Shown in pieces: positions 1 to 6,331 of a stretch of DNA of 18,359 bases; the stretch's first letter is position 1, and each line of letters begins with the position of its first letter. The stretch lies in NCBI GenBank assembly GCA_017861215.1, contig JAGFXN010000003.1:1-18359 (forward strand), given 5' to 3'. Source of the stretch: Deltaproteobacteria bacterium (GTDB lineage Bacteria; Desulfobacterota; Desulfuromonadia; Geobacterales; DSM-12255). The notes under the pieces were generated by a model. It was not told where the DNA came from, did not search any database, and worked only from the letters and a program-made list of their open reading frames with translations. The translations under genes and the position numbers were made by a program.

Positions 1-623
1 TGATTGCCGAGGTGAAGAAGGGCTCGCCCAGCAAAGGGGTCATTCGTTCGGACTTCGATCCGCTTGAGATTGCGGCAATCTATCAGGATAACGGCGCGAC
101 CTGCCTCTCTGTACTGACCGATGAGCATTTCTTCCTCGGGCATCTGCGCTATCTGGCGCTCATCAGGGAGCAGGTGGCATTGCCGCTGCTGCGCAAGGAT
201 TTCATCTTCGACCAATACCAGATTTTCGAGGCGGCAGCCGGCGGGGCGGATGCCGTCCTGTTAATCGCCGCCATGCTGGAACCGGCGCAGCTTGCCGAGC
301 TGCTTGGCGTAGCCGGAGAGCTGTATCTGGACGTGCTCCTCGAGGTGCATGACGAAAGGGAGCTGGCGATGGCGCTTGCCACCGATTGCGGCCTGATCGG
401 CATCAACAACCGCAGCCTGCATACCTTTGTCACCGATCTGGGGACTACCGGGCGGCTGGCGCCGCTTATCCCGACGGAGCGGCTGATCGTTGCCGAGAGC
501 GGCATCAACAGCCGGGCAGATGTCGAGCGCCTGCAGGCGGCCGGAGCAGGGGCCTTTCTGGTCGGCGAGTCACTGATGAGGGAAGAGGATATCGGGGCGA
601 AACTGCAGGAACTTTTGGGGTAA
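1..623 (+). CDS. trpC: Indole-3-glycerol-phosphate synthase TrpC (5'-truncated by window edge)
   Basis: Converts 1-(o-carboxyphenylamino)-1-deoxyribulose 5-phosphate to indole-3-glycerol phosphate in cytoplasmic tryptophan synthesis. The first complete codon is at base 3 and the frame is open to the left edge, so the start lies outside the window; the GTG at 12 is an internal Val, not a start. The IGPS active-site landmarks appear in order: IAEVKKGSPSKG (catalytic Glu and Lys near the N-terminus), LLRKDFIFD (second catalytic Lys), LLEVHDE (Glu), IGINNRSL (Asn), VAESGI (Glu-Ser) and the C-terminal phosphate-binding GAFLVGESLM. This is a (beta/alpha)8 barrel missing only about the first 50-60 residues. 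It is the first trp gene visible; trpB2 follows after a 157-bp spacer with inverted repeats. The enzyme is monofunctional: trpF is a separate gene downstream. Confidence 0.97.
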   Translation, partial: IAEVKKGSPSKGVIRSDFDPLEIAAIYQDNGATCLSVLTDEHFFLGHLRYLALIREQVALPLLRKDFIFDQYQIFEAAAGGADAVLLIAAMLEPAQLAELLGVAGELYLDVLLEVHDERELAMALATDCGLIGINNRSLHTFVTDLGTTGRLAPLIPTERLIVAESGINSRADVERLQAAGAGAFLVGESLMREEDIGAKLQELLG

Positions 624-639
624 ATCTAAAAACCATTGA

Positions 640-739
640 ACCGCTAGGAACGCAAAGGCCGCCAGGAAAGACAAAAATCGGATTCAAGCTCAAAGCAATT
701 ATTTAGGGGTTTCTTTTTGCTCTTTGCGTTCTTTGCGGT
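640..739. repeat. Imperfect inverted repeat with 9-nt periodic arms bracketing the trpC/trpB2 spacer
   Basis: The left arm (640-658) and the reverse complement of the right arm (721-739) agree at 16 of 19 positions, with a perfect 10-bp core (gaacgcaaag at 648-657, ctttgcgttc at 722-731). The right arm is two nonamers, ctttgcgtt then ctttgcggt (722-739). The arms begin 16 nt after the trpC stop and end about 30 nt before the trpB2 ribosome binding site, enclosing a 62-nt loop. A degenerate match to the right arm recurs at 10738-10756 in the lptD/rfbB spacer. There is no U-tract, so it does not look like an intrinsic terminator. Function unknown. Confidence 0.7.
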
Positions 740-780
740 GCAGAGGGTTTAGAAGTATTCATTTAACGTAAGGAGTTGCC

Positions 781-2136
781 ATGAACACAAAAATTCTGCT
801 TGGTGAAGACCGGATTCCGAAACAGTGGTACAACATTATCCCCGATATGCCGGGCCCTCTGGCGCCGGTCATTCATCCGGGTACGCTTCAGCCGGTAACT
901 CCGGACGATCTGCTGCCGCTTTTCCCGATGGGGTTGATTGAGCAGGAGGTTTCATCGCAACGCTGGATAGACATTCCGGACGAGGTGCGGGAAGTCTACA
1001 AGCTCTGGCGACCGGCGCCGCTGTACCGGGCGCACCGTCTGGAAAAGGTTCTCGGCACACCGGCAAAGATCTACTACAAGTATGAAGGCGGTTCTCCTGC
1101 CGGTTCGCACAAGCCGAATACGGCCATTCCGCAGGCATACTACAACAAGATTTTCGGCACCAAGCGGATCGCCACCGAGACCGGCGCCGGTCAATGGGGG
1201 TCAGCCATGTCATTTGCCTGCCAGATGTTTGGTCTGGCGTGTACGGTATACATGGTAAAGGTTTCTTTCAACCAGAAACCGTACCGCAAGAGCATGATGC
1301 AGCTCTGGGGGTCGAACGTTATCCCGTCTCCGTCCGACAGGACCAATGCCGGCCGTGCCATTCTGGCACAATTTCCGGACAGCAACGGCTCGCTCGGTAT
1401 CGCCATCAGCGAGGCGGTCGAAGACGCCGCTACCCATGAGGATACCCGTTATGCCCTGGGCAGCGTGCTCAATCATGTCTGCCTGCACCAGACGGTTATC
1501 GGTATCGAGGCAAAAGAGCAGCTGGCGCTGGTCAATGCGTACCCGGATGTCGTTATCGGCTGTCACGGCGGCGGTTCCAACTTTGCCGGCATTGCCTTTC
1601 CATTTGCCGCTGACAAGGCTAATGGCAAAAACGTGCGACTCCTCGCCATGGAGCCGACCAGCTGTCCGACCCTGACCAAGGGAGTCTATGAATTCGATTA
1701 CGGCGATACCGCCAAGATGGCGCCGATCGCCAAGATGTATACCCTTGGCCACGATTTCATGCCGCCGGGTATCCATGCCGGCGGGCTCAGGTATCACGGT
1801 GCGTCACCGCTGGTCTCCCAGCTTGTCAATGCCGGTGTTGTCGAAGCAAGGGCTGTGGCTCAGAAAGGGTGCTTTGAGGCAGCGGTAATGTTTTCATGCG
1901 CAGAAGGGATTATTCCTGCACCTGAATCCTCACACGCCATCCGCGGGGCGATTGACGAGGCGCTGCAGGCCAAGGAGGAGGGGAAGGAGAAGACGATTCT
2001 TTTCTGCCTCTCCGGGCATGGGCAGGTTGACATGACAGCCTACGATGCTTACTTCAGCGGCCAGCTGGAGGATTATGAGTATCCGGCGGAGGCGATCAGG
2101 GAATCCCTGTCACACCTCCCCAAGGTCTCTTTTTAA
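781..2136 (+). CDS. trpB2: Tryptophan synthase beta-like protein TrpB2
   Basis: PLP-dependent fold-type II enzyme of the TrpB2 branch, 451 aa, longer than canonical TrpB (about 400 aa) because of an extended N-terminal region. The PLP Schiff-base lysine is K111 in GSHKPN, replacing the AHKINN context of ordinary TrpB. The catalytic Glu sits in ETGAGQWG (133-140), the PLP-phosphate loop is CHGGGSN (261-267), and SGHG (411-414) occupies the cofactor-ring Ser position. TrpB2 enzymes join indole and L-serine to give tryptophan but are known to couple poorly with TrpA, so indole salvage or a serine-related side role is plausible here (inference). The start ATG has a clear AGGAG at 771-775. The gene sits inside the trp operon beside a complete canonical trpB, so it is not a replacement for it. 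Confidence 0.95.
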   Translation: MNTKILLGEDRIPKQWYNIIPDMPGPLAPVIHPGTLQPVTPDDLLPLFPMGLIEQEVSSQRWIDIPDEVREVYKLWRPAPLYRAHRLEKVLGTPAKIYYKYEGGSPAGSHKPNTAIPQAYYNKIFGTKRIATETGAGQWGSAMSFACQMFGLACTVYMVKVSFNQKPYRKSMMQLWGSNVIPSPSDRTNAGRAILAQFPDSNGSLGIAISEAVEDAATHEDTRYALGSVLNHVCLHQTVIGIEAKEQLALVNAYPDVVIGCHGGGSNFAGIAFPFAADKANGKNVRLLAMEPTSCPTLTKGVYEFDYGDTAKMAPIAKMYTLGHDFMPPGIHAGGLRYHGASPLVSQLVNAGVVEARAVAQKGCFEAAVMFSCAEGIIPAPESSHAIRGAIDEALQAKEEGKEKTILFCLSGHGQVDMTAYDAYFSGQLEDYEYPAEAIRESLSHLPKVSF

Positions 2137-2138
2137 GG

Positions 2139-2252
2139 CAGAAGACAGGAGACAGAAGACAGTAAAAAAAACTTTGGAGGCGGTCGTTAGCAGTTAAGTA
2201 GCAAGATTCAGGGTTTTCTTCTGAATTCTGACTCCTGACTCCTGACTTCTGA
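2139..2252. repeat. Heptad inverted repeat, locus A (trpB2/trpF spacer)
   Basis: The left array at 2140-2160 is three heptamers (agaagac, aggagac, agaagac), starting three bases after the trpB2 stop. The right array at 2218-2252 is five heptamers in strict register (cttctga, attctga, ctcctga, ctcctga, cttctga). Arms 2139-2162 and 2228-2251 are complementary at 20 of 24 positions; three of the four mismatches fall exactly 7 nt apart. The last base of the final heptamer is the A of an ATG at 2252, so the array runs into the trpF start. Each right-hand heptamer contains TGA; because 7 is not a multiple of 3, stops occur in all three frames. Confidence 0.88.
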
Positions 2253-2257
2253 TGTTT

Positions 2258-2869
2258 ATGGTTAAAGTCAAAATCTGCGGCATAACGAGTCTCGATGACG
2301 CCCGCATGGCGGTTGATGCCGGGGCTGATGCCCTCGGTTTCGTCTTTTACGACAAGTCGCCCCGCTATATCAATCCGGTGGCGGCAGCGAAAATCATTGC
2401 CAAGCTCCCCCCGTTTGTCCAGACGGTCGGCCTGTTCGTCAACGAAGAGGTCGAGCAGGTGAACTGGACAGCGGATTTCTGCGGCCTGGATGTCGTGCAA
2501 CTCCATGGCGACGAATCTCCGGAGGATTGCCTGGAGGTCAAACGCCGCGCCATCAAGGTTTTCCGGATCCAGAATATCGTCAGCATCGAACCCCTGAAAA
2601 AGTATCAGGTGTCCGGCTATCTGCTCGATGCCTGGTGTCCGGATTGCTACGGTGGTACCGGGAAAACCTTCAACTGGGAGGTGGCCGCCGCGGCACGGCA
2701 ATACGGCAGAATCATTCTGGCTGGCGGGCTTTCAGCCGATAACGTGGTGGAAGCACTGCAGGCGGTACAGCCATACGCCGTGGATGTCTCCAGCGGGGTC
2801 GAGTCCGCACCCGGGAAAAAGGATGCGGAGAAGGTGAAAATGTTTATCAAGCGGGCCAAGGGGTATTGA
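2258..2869 (+). CDS. trpF: Phosphoribosylanthranilate isomerase TrpF
   Basis: Amadori isomerisation of N-(5-phosphoribosyl)anthranilate to the TrpC substrate; cytoplasmic (beta/alpha)8 barrel. Starting from the ATG at 2258, the general-base Cys is in VKICGI (C7) and the general-acid Asp in LLDAW (D124). Phosphate-binding segments GGTGKTFNW, ILAGGLS and DVSSGVES follow. The length of 203 aa is typical. Two in-frame ATGs exist (2252 and 2258). The 2252 ATG is formed by the end of the upstream heptad array, and family proteins begin close to MVKVKICG, so 2258 is preferred. Neither ATG has a recognisable Shine-Dalgarno sequence; the preceding 35 nt are the pyrimidine-rich repeat. The gene ends four bases into a TTG that could in principle start trpB. 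Confidence 0.95.
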   Translation: MVKVKICGITSLDDARMAVDAGADALGFVFYDKSPRYINPVAAAKIIAKLPPFVQTVGLFVNEEVEQVNWTADFCGLDVVQLHGDESPEDCLEVKRRAIKVFRIQNIVSIEPLKKYQVSGYLLDAWCPDCYGGTGKTFNWEVAAAARQYGRIILAGGLSADNVVEALQAVQPYAVDVSSGVESAPGKKDAEKVKMFIKRAKGY

Positions 2870-2871
2870 CT

Positions 2872-4062
2872 ATGAAGCTGCCTGATAAAAACGGCCACTT
2901 CGGCCAGTTCGGCGGGCGCTATGTCTCGGAGACGCTGATGCCGGCGCTGCTGGAACTGGAGCAGGCTTACGCCAGATATAAAACAGACCGCGAGTTCAAG
3001 GCGGAGTTTGCCTACTATCTGAAGCAGTACGTGGGGCGCCCCAATCCGCTTTACTTCGCGGAGAAACTGACGAAAAGGCTCGGCGGAGCAAAGATCTACC
3101 TGAAGCGGGAGGATCTCAATCATACCGGCGCCCACAAGATAAACAACACCATCGGCCAGGGGCTGCTGGCCAAGCGGATGGGAAAGCGGCGGGTGATTGC
3201 CGAAACAGGGGCAGGACAGCACGGCGTGGCAACGGCCACCGTAGCGGCGCTCATGGGGATGGAGTGCGAGGTGTTCATGGGGGCGGAGGATATCCAGCGG
3301 CAGTCCCTCAACGTCTTTCGCATGAAGCTGCTCGGCGCGACCGTTACCTCTGTCTCTTCGGGCACGGCCACTCTCAAGGACGCCATGAACGAGGCGATGC
3401 GCAACTGGGTGACTACTATCCGTGATACTTTTTACGTTATCGGCACGGTTGCCGGTCCGCACCCTTATCCGGTAATGGTGCGTGATTTCCAGTCGATCAT
3501 CGGTCGCGAGGCGCGGCGGCAGCATCTGCGGCAGGAGGGGCGACTCCCCGACGTCCTGGTAGCGGCAGTCGGCGGCGGCAGCAATGCTCTCGGGCTCTTC
3601 TATCCGTTTCTGAAAGATGCTTCTGTCCGGATGGTTGGCGTGGAGGCGTCCGGCTACGGCATCCCGTCCGGTCGGCACGCAGCGCCGCTCTGCGCCGGCA
3701 GCGTCGGCGTACTCCATGGCAACAAAACCTATCTTCTGCAGGACGACGACGGCCAGATAGCCCATGCCCACTCGATTTCCGCCGGTCTTGACTACCCCGG
3801 CGTCGGTCCGGAGCATGCCTGGCTGAAGGATTCCGGCCGGGCCGAATATGTGTCGATAACCGACGATGAGGCGCTGGAAGGGTTTCAGGCGCTGACCCGC
3901 GAAGAGGGGATTATCCCGGCGCTGGAGTCAGCCCATGCCATTGCCCATGTACTCAAGCTGGCGCCGACTCTGTCCCGTGAGCAGAGCATCGTCGTCTGCC
4001 TGTCGGGGCGGGGGGATAAGGATATGCATACGGTGGCGCAAGCCATGGGGGTCTCGCTGTGA
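2872..4062 (+). CDS. trpB: Tryptophan synthase beta chain TrpB
   Basis: Canonical beta subunit of the TrpA2B2 complex, 396 aa (E. coli 397): condenses channelled indole with L-serine. From the ATG at 2872 the PLP lysine is K89 in HTGAHKINN, the catalytic Glu is E111 in AETGAGQHG, the phosphate loop is GGGSN (234-238), the closure-loop Asp is D307 in SAGLDYPGVGPEH, and the pyridine-nitrogen Ser is S378 in CLSGRGDKD. ATG 2872 is chosen over the in-frame TTG at 2866 because it gives the family N-terminus (MKLPDKNGHFGQFGGRYV) and has AAGGGG at 2858-2863 with 8 nt spacing. It lies 2 nt past the trpF stop, so translation is likely coupled to trpF. Unusually, trpA does not follow directly; 1404 bp intervene. 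Confidence 0.97.
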   Translation: MKLPDKNGHFGQFGGRYVSETLMPALLELEQAYARYKTDREFKAEFAYYLKQYVGRPNPLYFAEKLTKRLGGAKIYLKREDLNHTGAHKINNTIGQGLLAKRMGKRRVIAETGAGQHGVATATVAALMGMECEVFMGAEDIQRQSLNVFRMKLLGATVTSVSSGTATLKDAMNEAMRNWVTTIRDTFYVIGTVAGPHPYPVMVRDFQSIIGREARRQHLRQEGRLPDVLVAAVGGGSNALGLFYPFLKDASVRMVGVEASGYGIPSGRHAAPLCAGSVGVLHGNKTYLLQDDDGQIAHAHSISAGLDYPGVGPEHAWLKDSGRAEYVSITDDEALEGFQALTREEGIIPALESAHAIAHVLKLAPTLSREQSIVVCLSGRGDKDMHTVAQAMGVSL

Positions 4063-4440
4063 AATGCGACTTTTGCGCACTCTTGGCGTTGCACTTCCTC
4101 ACAACCCGCTCAACGTAGCGCTTTTAGTGCTCGATGGCTACTACACCTCGCAAGCTGCCCGTCGTGCGCCCAGGATTCTGTCGGGGTTAGGAAATCAATG
4201 CGAAAATTCGGCTGGCCGAGGGTAGATTTTGTCGATTTTGCAGCAGGTCAATAGTTATTCTATTGACTGAGAGAGCGGCGAAATATACACCGTTCAGACG
4301 GATTTGCAGCAGATTTTATAATGCCGATAGACTCCTTAACCTTGTTGCGAAATCCGCGTTTCCGCAGTGCCATTCCTAGCCCGGTGAAACAGCGGCTTCG
4401 AGTTGTAACTATCTGCAATTACTGCAATTACTAAAAAAAA
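4063..4440. other. Gene-poor, AT-richer interruption after trpB with palindrome and internal repeats
   Basis: First part of the trpB/trpA interruption, with no recognisable gene. The only open frame here is 53 codons (4064-4225, N-terminus MRLLRTLGVALPHN, containing ARRAPRIL), directly after the trpB stop, with no well-spaced Shine-Dalgarno and no family I recognise. A perfect 8-bp inverted repeat with a 5-nt loop lies at 4247-4267 (gtcaatag / ctattgac). A related pair gattttgcagcag (from about 4234) and gatttgcagcag (from about 4301) forms an internal direct repeat. A tandem 9-mer, ctgcaatta twice, lies at 4413-4430. The composition differs from the GC-rich flanking genes. It may be a dispersed repeat or a decayed mobile element; this is a guess that needs a genome search. 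Confidence 0.45.
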
Positions 4441-4443
4441 TGA

Positions 4444-4472
4444 TTGACATTGAGTTTGTTGTAGGCTATAAA
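4444..4472 (+). promoter_or_regulatory. Near-consensus sigma70 promoter
   Basis: TTGACA at 4444-4449 matches the -35 consensus fully. A 17-nt spacer follows, then TATAAA at 4467-4472, five of six to the -10 consensus. The predicted start is an A near 4478-4479. This is the best promoter match I see in the window, yet an intrinsic terminator begins only about 24 nt past the start. Two tandem copies of ctgcaatta end 13 nt upstream of the -35 box and a third ctgcaa lies at 4474-4479, so a repressor or activator site is possible. It may also supply read-through transcription for the transglycosylase gene and trpA, since the operon is interrupted here. Confidence 0.75.
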
Positions 4473-4477
4473 ACTGC

Positions 4478-4528
4478 AACGCTCATAACGGGCGTAACAG
4501 GAAAAAGGTCCTTTTCGGGGGCCTTTTT
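4478..4528 (+). ncRNA. Candidate ~50-nt small RNA or terminated leader
   Basis: The transcript predicted from the promoter at 4444-4472 would be about 51 nt and would consist of two adjacent stem-loops. The first is acgctc-ataac-gggcgt at 4479-4495 (6 bp with one G-U pair); the second is the terminator hairpin at 4502-4528. It encodes no peptide of note and no Trp codons, so it is not a classical trp leader. I recognise no known RNA family. It could be a small RNA, or a constitutive attenuator upstream of the transglycosylase gene. Confidence 0.4.
4502..4528 (+). terminator. Intrinsic terminator
   Basis: The stem aaaaaggtcc (4502-4511) pairs with the 3' half ggggccttttt (4518-4528): ten pairs with one U-G, a short loop, and a run of five U at the end. 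The A-run before the stem makes it potentially functional in both directions. It lies between the promoter at 4444 and the transglycosylase gene at 4659. Confidence 0.85.
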
Positions 4529-4658
4529 GGCGTTTCAGACCTGTATCCCGAAAAATCCAATGAGAAAGGAGTTATCCGCCAGCACCCAGCTGTCATTACC
4601 GGTCTGACTGTTCCGTAGACCTGCTGGCAAAGCCACCTAAACCGCCCACAAATTTATT

Positions 4659-5285
4659 ATGAGAATATCAATACCCATTCTTTCGTTCCTGCTCTTGTTC
4701 TTGATTGTCGTTGACAACAATCAGGCTTCTTTTGCCGTTGATGCAGAGATCTCCACACCGCAAAGCATTGCCAGGGAGTATGCACGGCGGAAACAGCTGA
4801 CGCAGGAAATGGACAAGCTGGAGCGGCAGAAACAGTTGCCTGCCATTGTTTCGGTCTTCAGGAAATGTACGAGCCAGGAGAGAGCCCATCGTCTGGCATA
4901 CCTCTGTTACGAAGCAACACTTGATACGCCCTTCAAGCCTATCGATCTTGCCGAGATTGCTCTGGCGGAGACCGGCGGCCACGGCCTTTCCGGCAAGGCG
5001 GTTTCCTCCCGCGGCGCCGTCGGCGTCTGGCAGCTGATGCCGGTCAGGGCCAAGAGTCATGGCTATGAACCTGCCGAGATGAACCGCGACGACAAGTGCG
5101 CCGCTGCTGCCGTAAAAGAGCTGAAGACGAAGCTGGAGATGGCTGACGGCGATCTGGCTCTGGCCAAGCGGCTCTACTGCGGCACCGGCAAACAGGCCAG
5201 GGCCTATGATGTCAAGATACGCCAGTACCGCCGGGAAATTCTCGGCCGAATGGCAAAAATAGAGGCTGCCTCACAGGGGAGCTGA
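4659..5285 (+). CDS. Small secreted SLT-type lytic transglycosylase (GH23-like)
   Basis: Predicted periplasmic murein-cleaving enzyme, 208 aa. Residues 1-26 form a signal peptide with a hydrophobic core (ISIPILSFLLLFLIVV) and a likely cut after QASFA. A charged, probably helical segment (about 35-70) leads into the SLT domain (about 96-190). The likely catalytic acid is E104 in ALAETGG, where the family usually has ESG; the hallmark SSRGAVGVWQLMP (117-128) follows, then the helical GDLALAKRLYCG region. The start is by hydrophobic signal only: no Shine-Dalgarno precedes the ATG at 4659. It is unrelated in function to the trp genes around it and separates trpB from trpA, suggesting insertion. 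Substrate and cellular role cannot be told from sequence. Confidence 0.85.
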   Translation: MRISIPILSFLLLFLIVVDNNQASFAVDAEISTPQSIAREYARRKQLTQEMDKLERQKQLPAIVSVFRKCTSQERAHRLAYLCYEATLDTPFKPIDLAEIALAETGGHGLSGKAVSSRGAVGVWQLMPVRAKSHGYEPAEMNRDDKCAAAAVKELKTKLEMADGDLALAKRLYCGTGKQARAYDVKIRQYRREILGRMAKIEAASQGS

Positions 5286-5466
5286 ACCGGCTTCACCTAA
5301 TGCAACGAGGTGTGAGGCATCATGAGTTCAGGGGTCAGCTGCAATCTTTCAAAAGCTTTCCTATATACTGACAATTGAATGCCTGCCGCACTGTCCACAG
5401 CCCGGCGATTATCCGTGAGCAGCAAGCTGCGGGGAATGAAGCCCGAAGAGATGATACGGAGCAGCA

Positions 5467-6267
5467 GTGACCAGAATCGGAAAAAAGTTCTCTGAGCTAA
5501 AACTGGCAAAGCGCAAAGCGCTGATCACCTTCATCACCGCCGGAGATGGCTCTCTCGCCTGTACCGAGCGGCTGGTACCGGCAATGGCGGCGGCAGGCGC
5601 AGACATTATCGAGCTTGGCGTGCCGTTCTCCGATCCGATGGCAGATGGTCTTGCCATCCAGCTCTCTTCAGAGCGGTCGCTTGCCAACGGCACAAATCTC
5701 ACCGCGATTTTATCGACAGTAAAAAAAATCCGCCAGGGTTGTGATGTCCCGCTGCTGCTCATGGGGTATTACAACCCGGTTTTTGTCTACGGCATCGAGC
5801 GTTTCTGCCTTGATGCAGCGGACGCCGGCGTGGACGGCGTGCTGCTTGTAGACCTCCCTCCGGAAGAAGCTGCCGGCTTCAGTCGCTTCGCTGCTGCGGC
5901 AGGACTTGATTTCATTTCCCTCCTGACCCCGACCTCTGACGCATCAAGAATTGCGAAAGTGAAAAAAATCGGTCGCGGCTTCATCTACTACGTTTCCGTT
6001 GCCGGGGTGACCGGAGCACGGACAACTGTAGCGCAGGACATCGGGCCGATGGTGGCTGCTATCCGTGAGAAGGCGTCACTGCCTGTTGCGGTCGGCTTCG
6101 GCATCTCGACGCCGGAGCAGGCGGCAGCAGTAGCGAAGCTGGCTGACGGGGTTGTCGTCGGCAGCGCTCTGGTCAAACTTTTTGAAAAGTTTGCCGGCGA
6201 TGAGCTCATTCGAGAGATAACGGCAACGGTACGTGCGTTAAAGGCAGGCATGGAGCAAATTGATTGA
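5467..6267 (+). CDS. trpA: Tryptophan synthase alpha chain TrpA
   Basis: Alpha subunit that splits indole-3-glycerol phosphate into indole and glyceraldehyde 3-phosphate, with indole passed to TrpB. 266 aa (E. coli 268). The catalytic pair E49 (IIELGVPFSDP) and D60 (PMADG) matches E. coli numbering. The mobile-loop region YYVSVAGVTGAR and the phosphate-binding segments VAVGFGIS and VVVGSALV are present. The start is GTG at 5467 with GGAG at 5458-5461. The 181-bp spacer upstream (5286-5466) shows no gene I can support; a TATACT at 5364-5369 could be a -10 box but lacks a good -35. Separation from trpB removes the usual trpBA translational coupling, so expression may depend on the internal promoter at 4444 or on read-through. 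Confidence 0.97.
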   Translation: MTRIGKKFSELKLAKRKALITFITAGDGSLACTERLVPAMAAAGADIIELGVPFSDPMADGLAIQLSSERSLANGTNLTAILSTVKKIRQGCDVPLLLMGYYNPVFVYGIERFCLDAADAGVDGVLLVDLPPEEAAGFSRFAAAAGLDFISLLTPTSDASRIAKVKKIGRGFIYYVSVAGVTGARTTVAQDIGPMVAAIREKASLPVAVGFGISTPEQAAAVAKLADGVVVGSALVKLFEKFAGDELIREITATVRALKAGMEQID

Positions 6268-6331
6268 CTTGATGGACAATTTCTGTTACCTGCATTCAGC
6301 GAAACTGAAAAAATACGTTCAGGAGTGATAT

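Noticed and set aside
2139..2252. CRISPR-like repeat array
   Set aside because: Units are only 7 nt, contiguous without spacers, and arranged as inverted arms; no cas genes are present.
2866..2871. TTG start for trpB overlapping the trpF stop
   Set aside because: ATG 2872 gives the family N-terminus and better Shine-Dalgarno spacing.
2647..3816. 389-codon open frame on the minus strand
   Set aside because: Antisense shadow of trpF and trpB; no recognisable domain, and both + strand genes have intact catalytic motifs.
4478..4528. Classical trp leader attenuator or T-box
   Set aside because: No leader peptide with Trp codons, no antiterminator pairing or T-box features visible; the element is in mid-operon.
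5379..5495. 38-codon open frame before trpA
   Set aside because: No ribosome binding site, overlaps the trpA start, no recognisable family.
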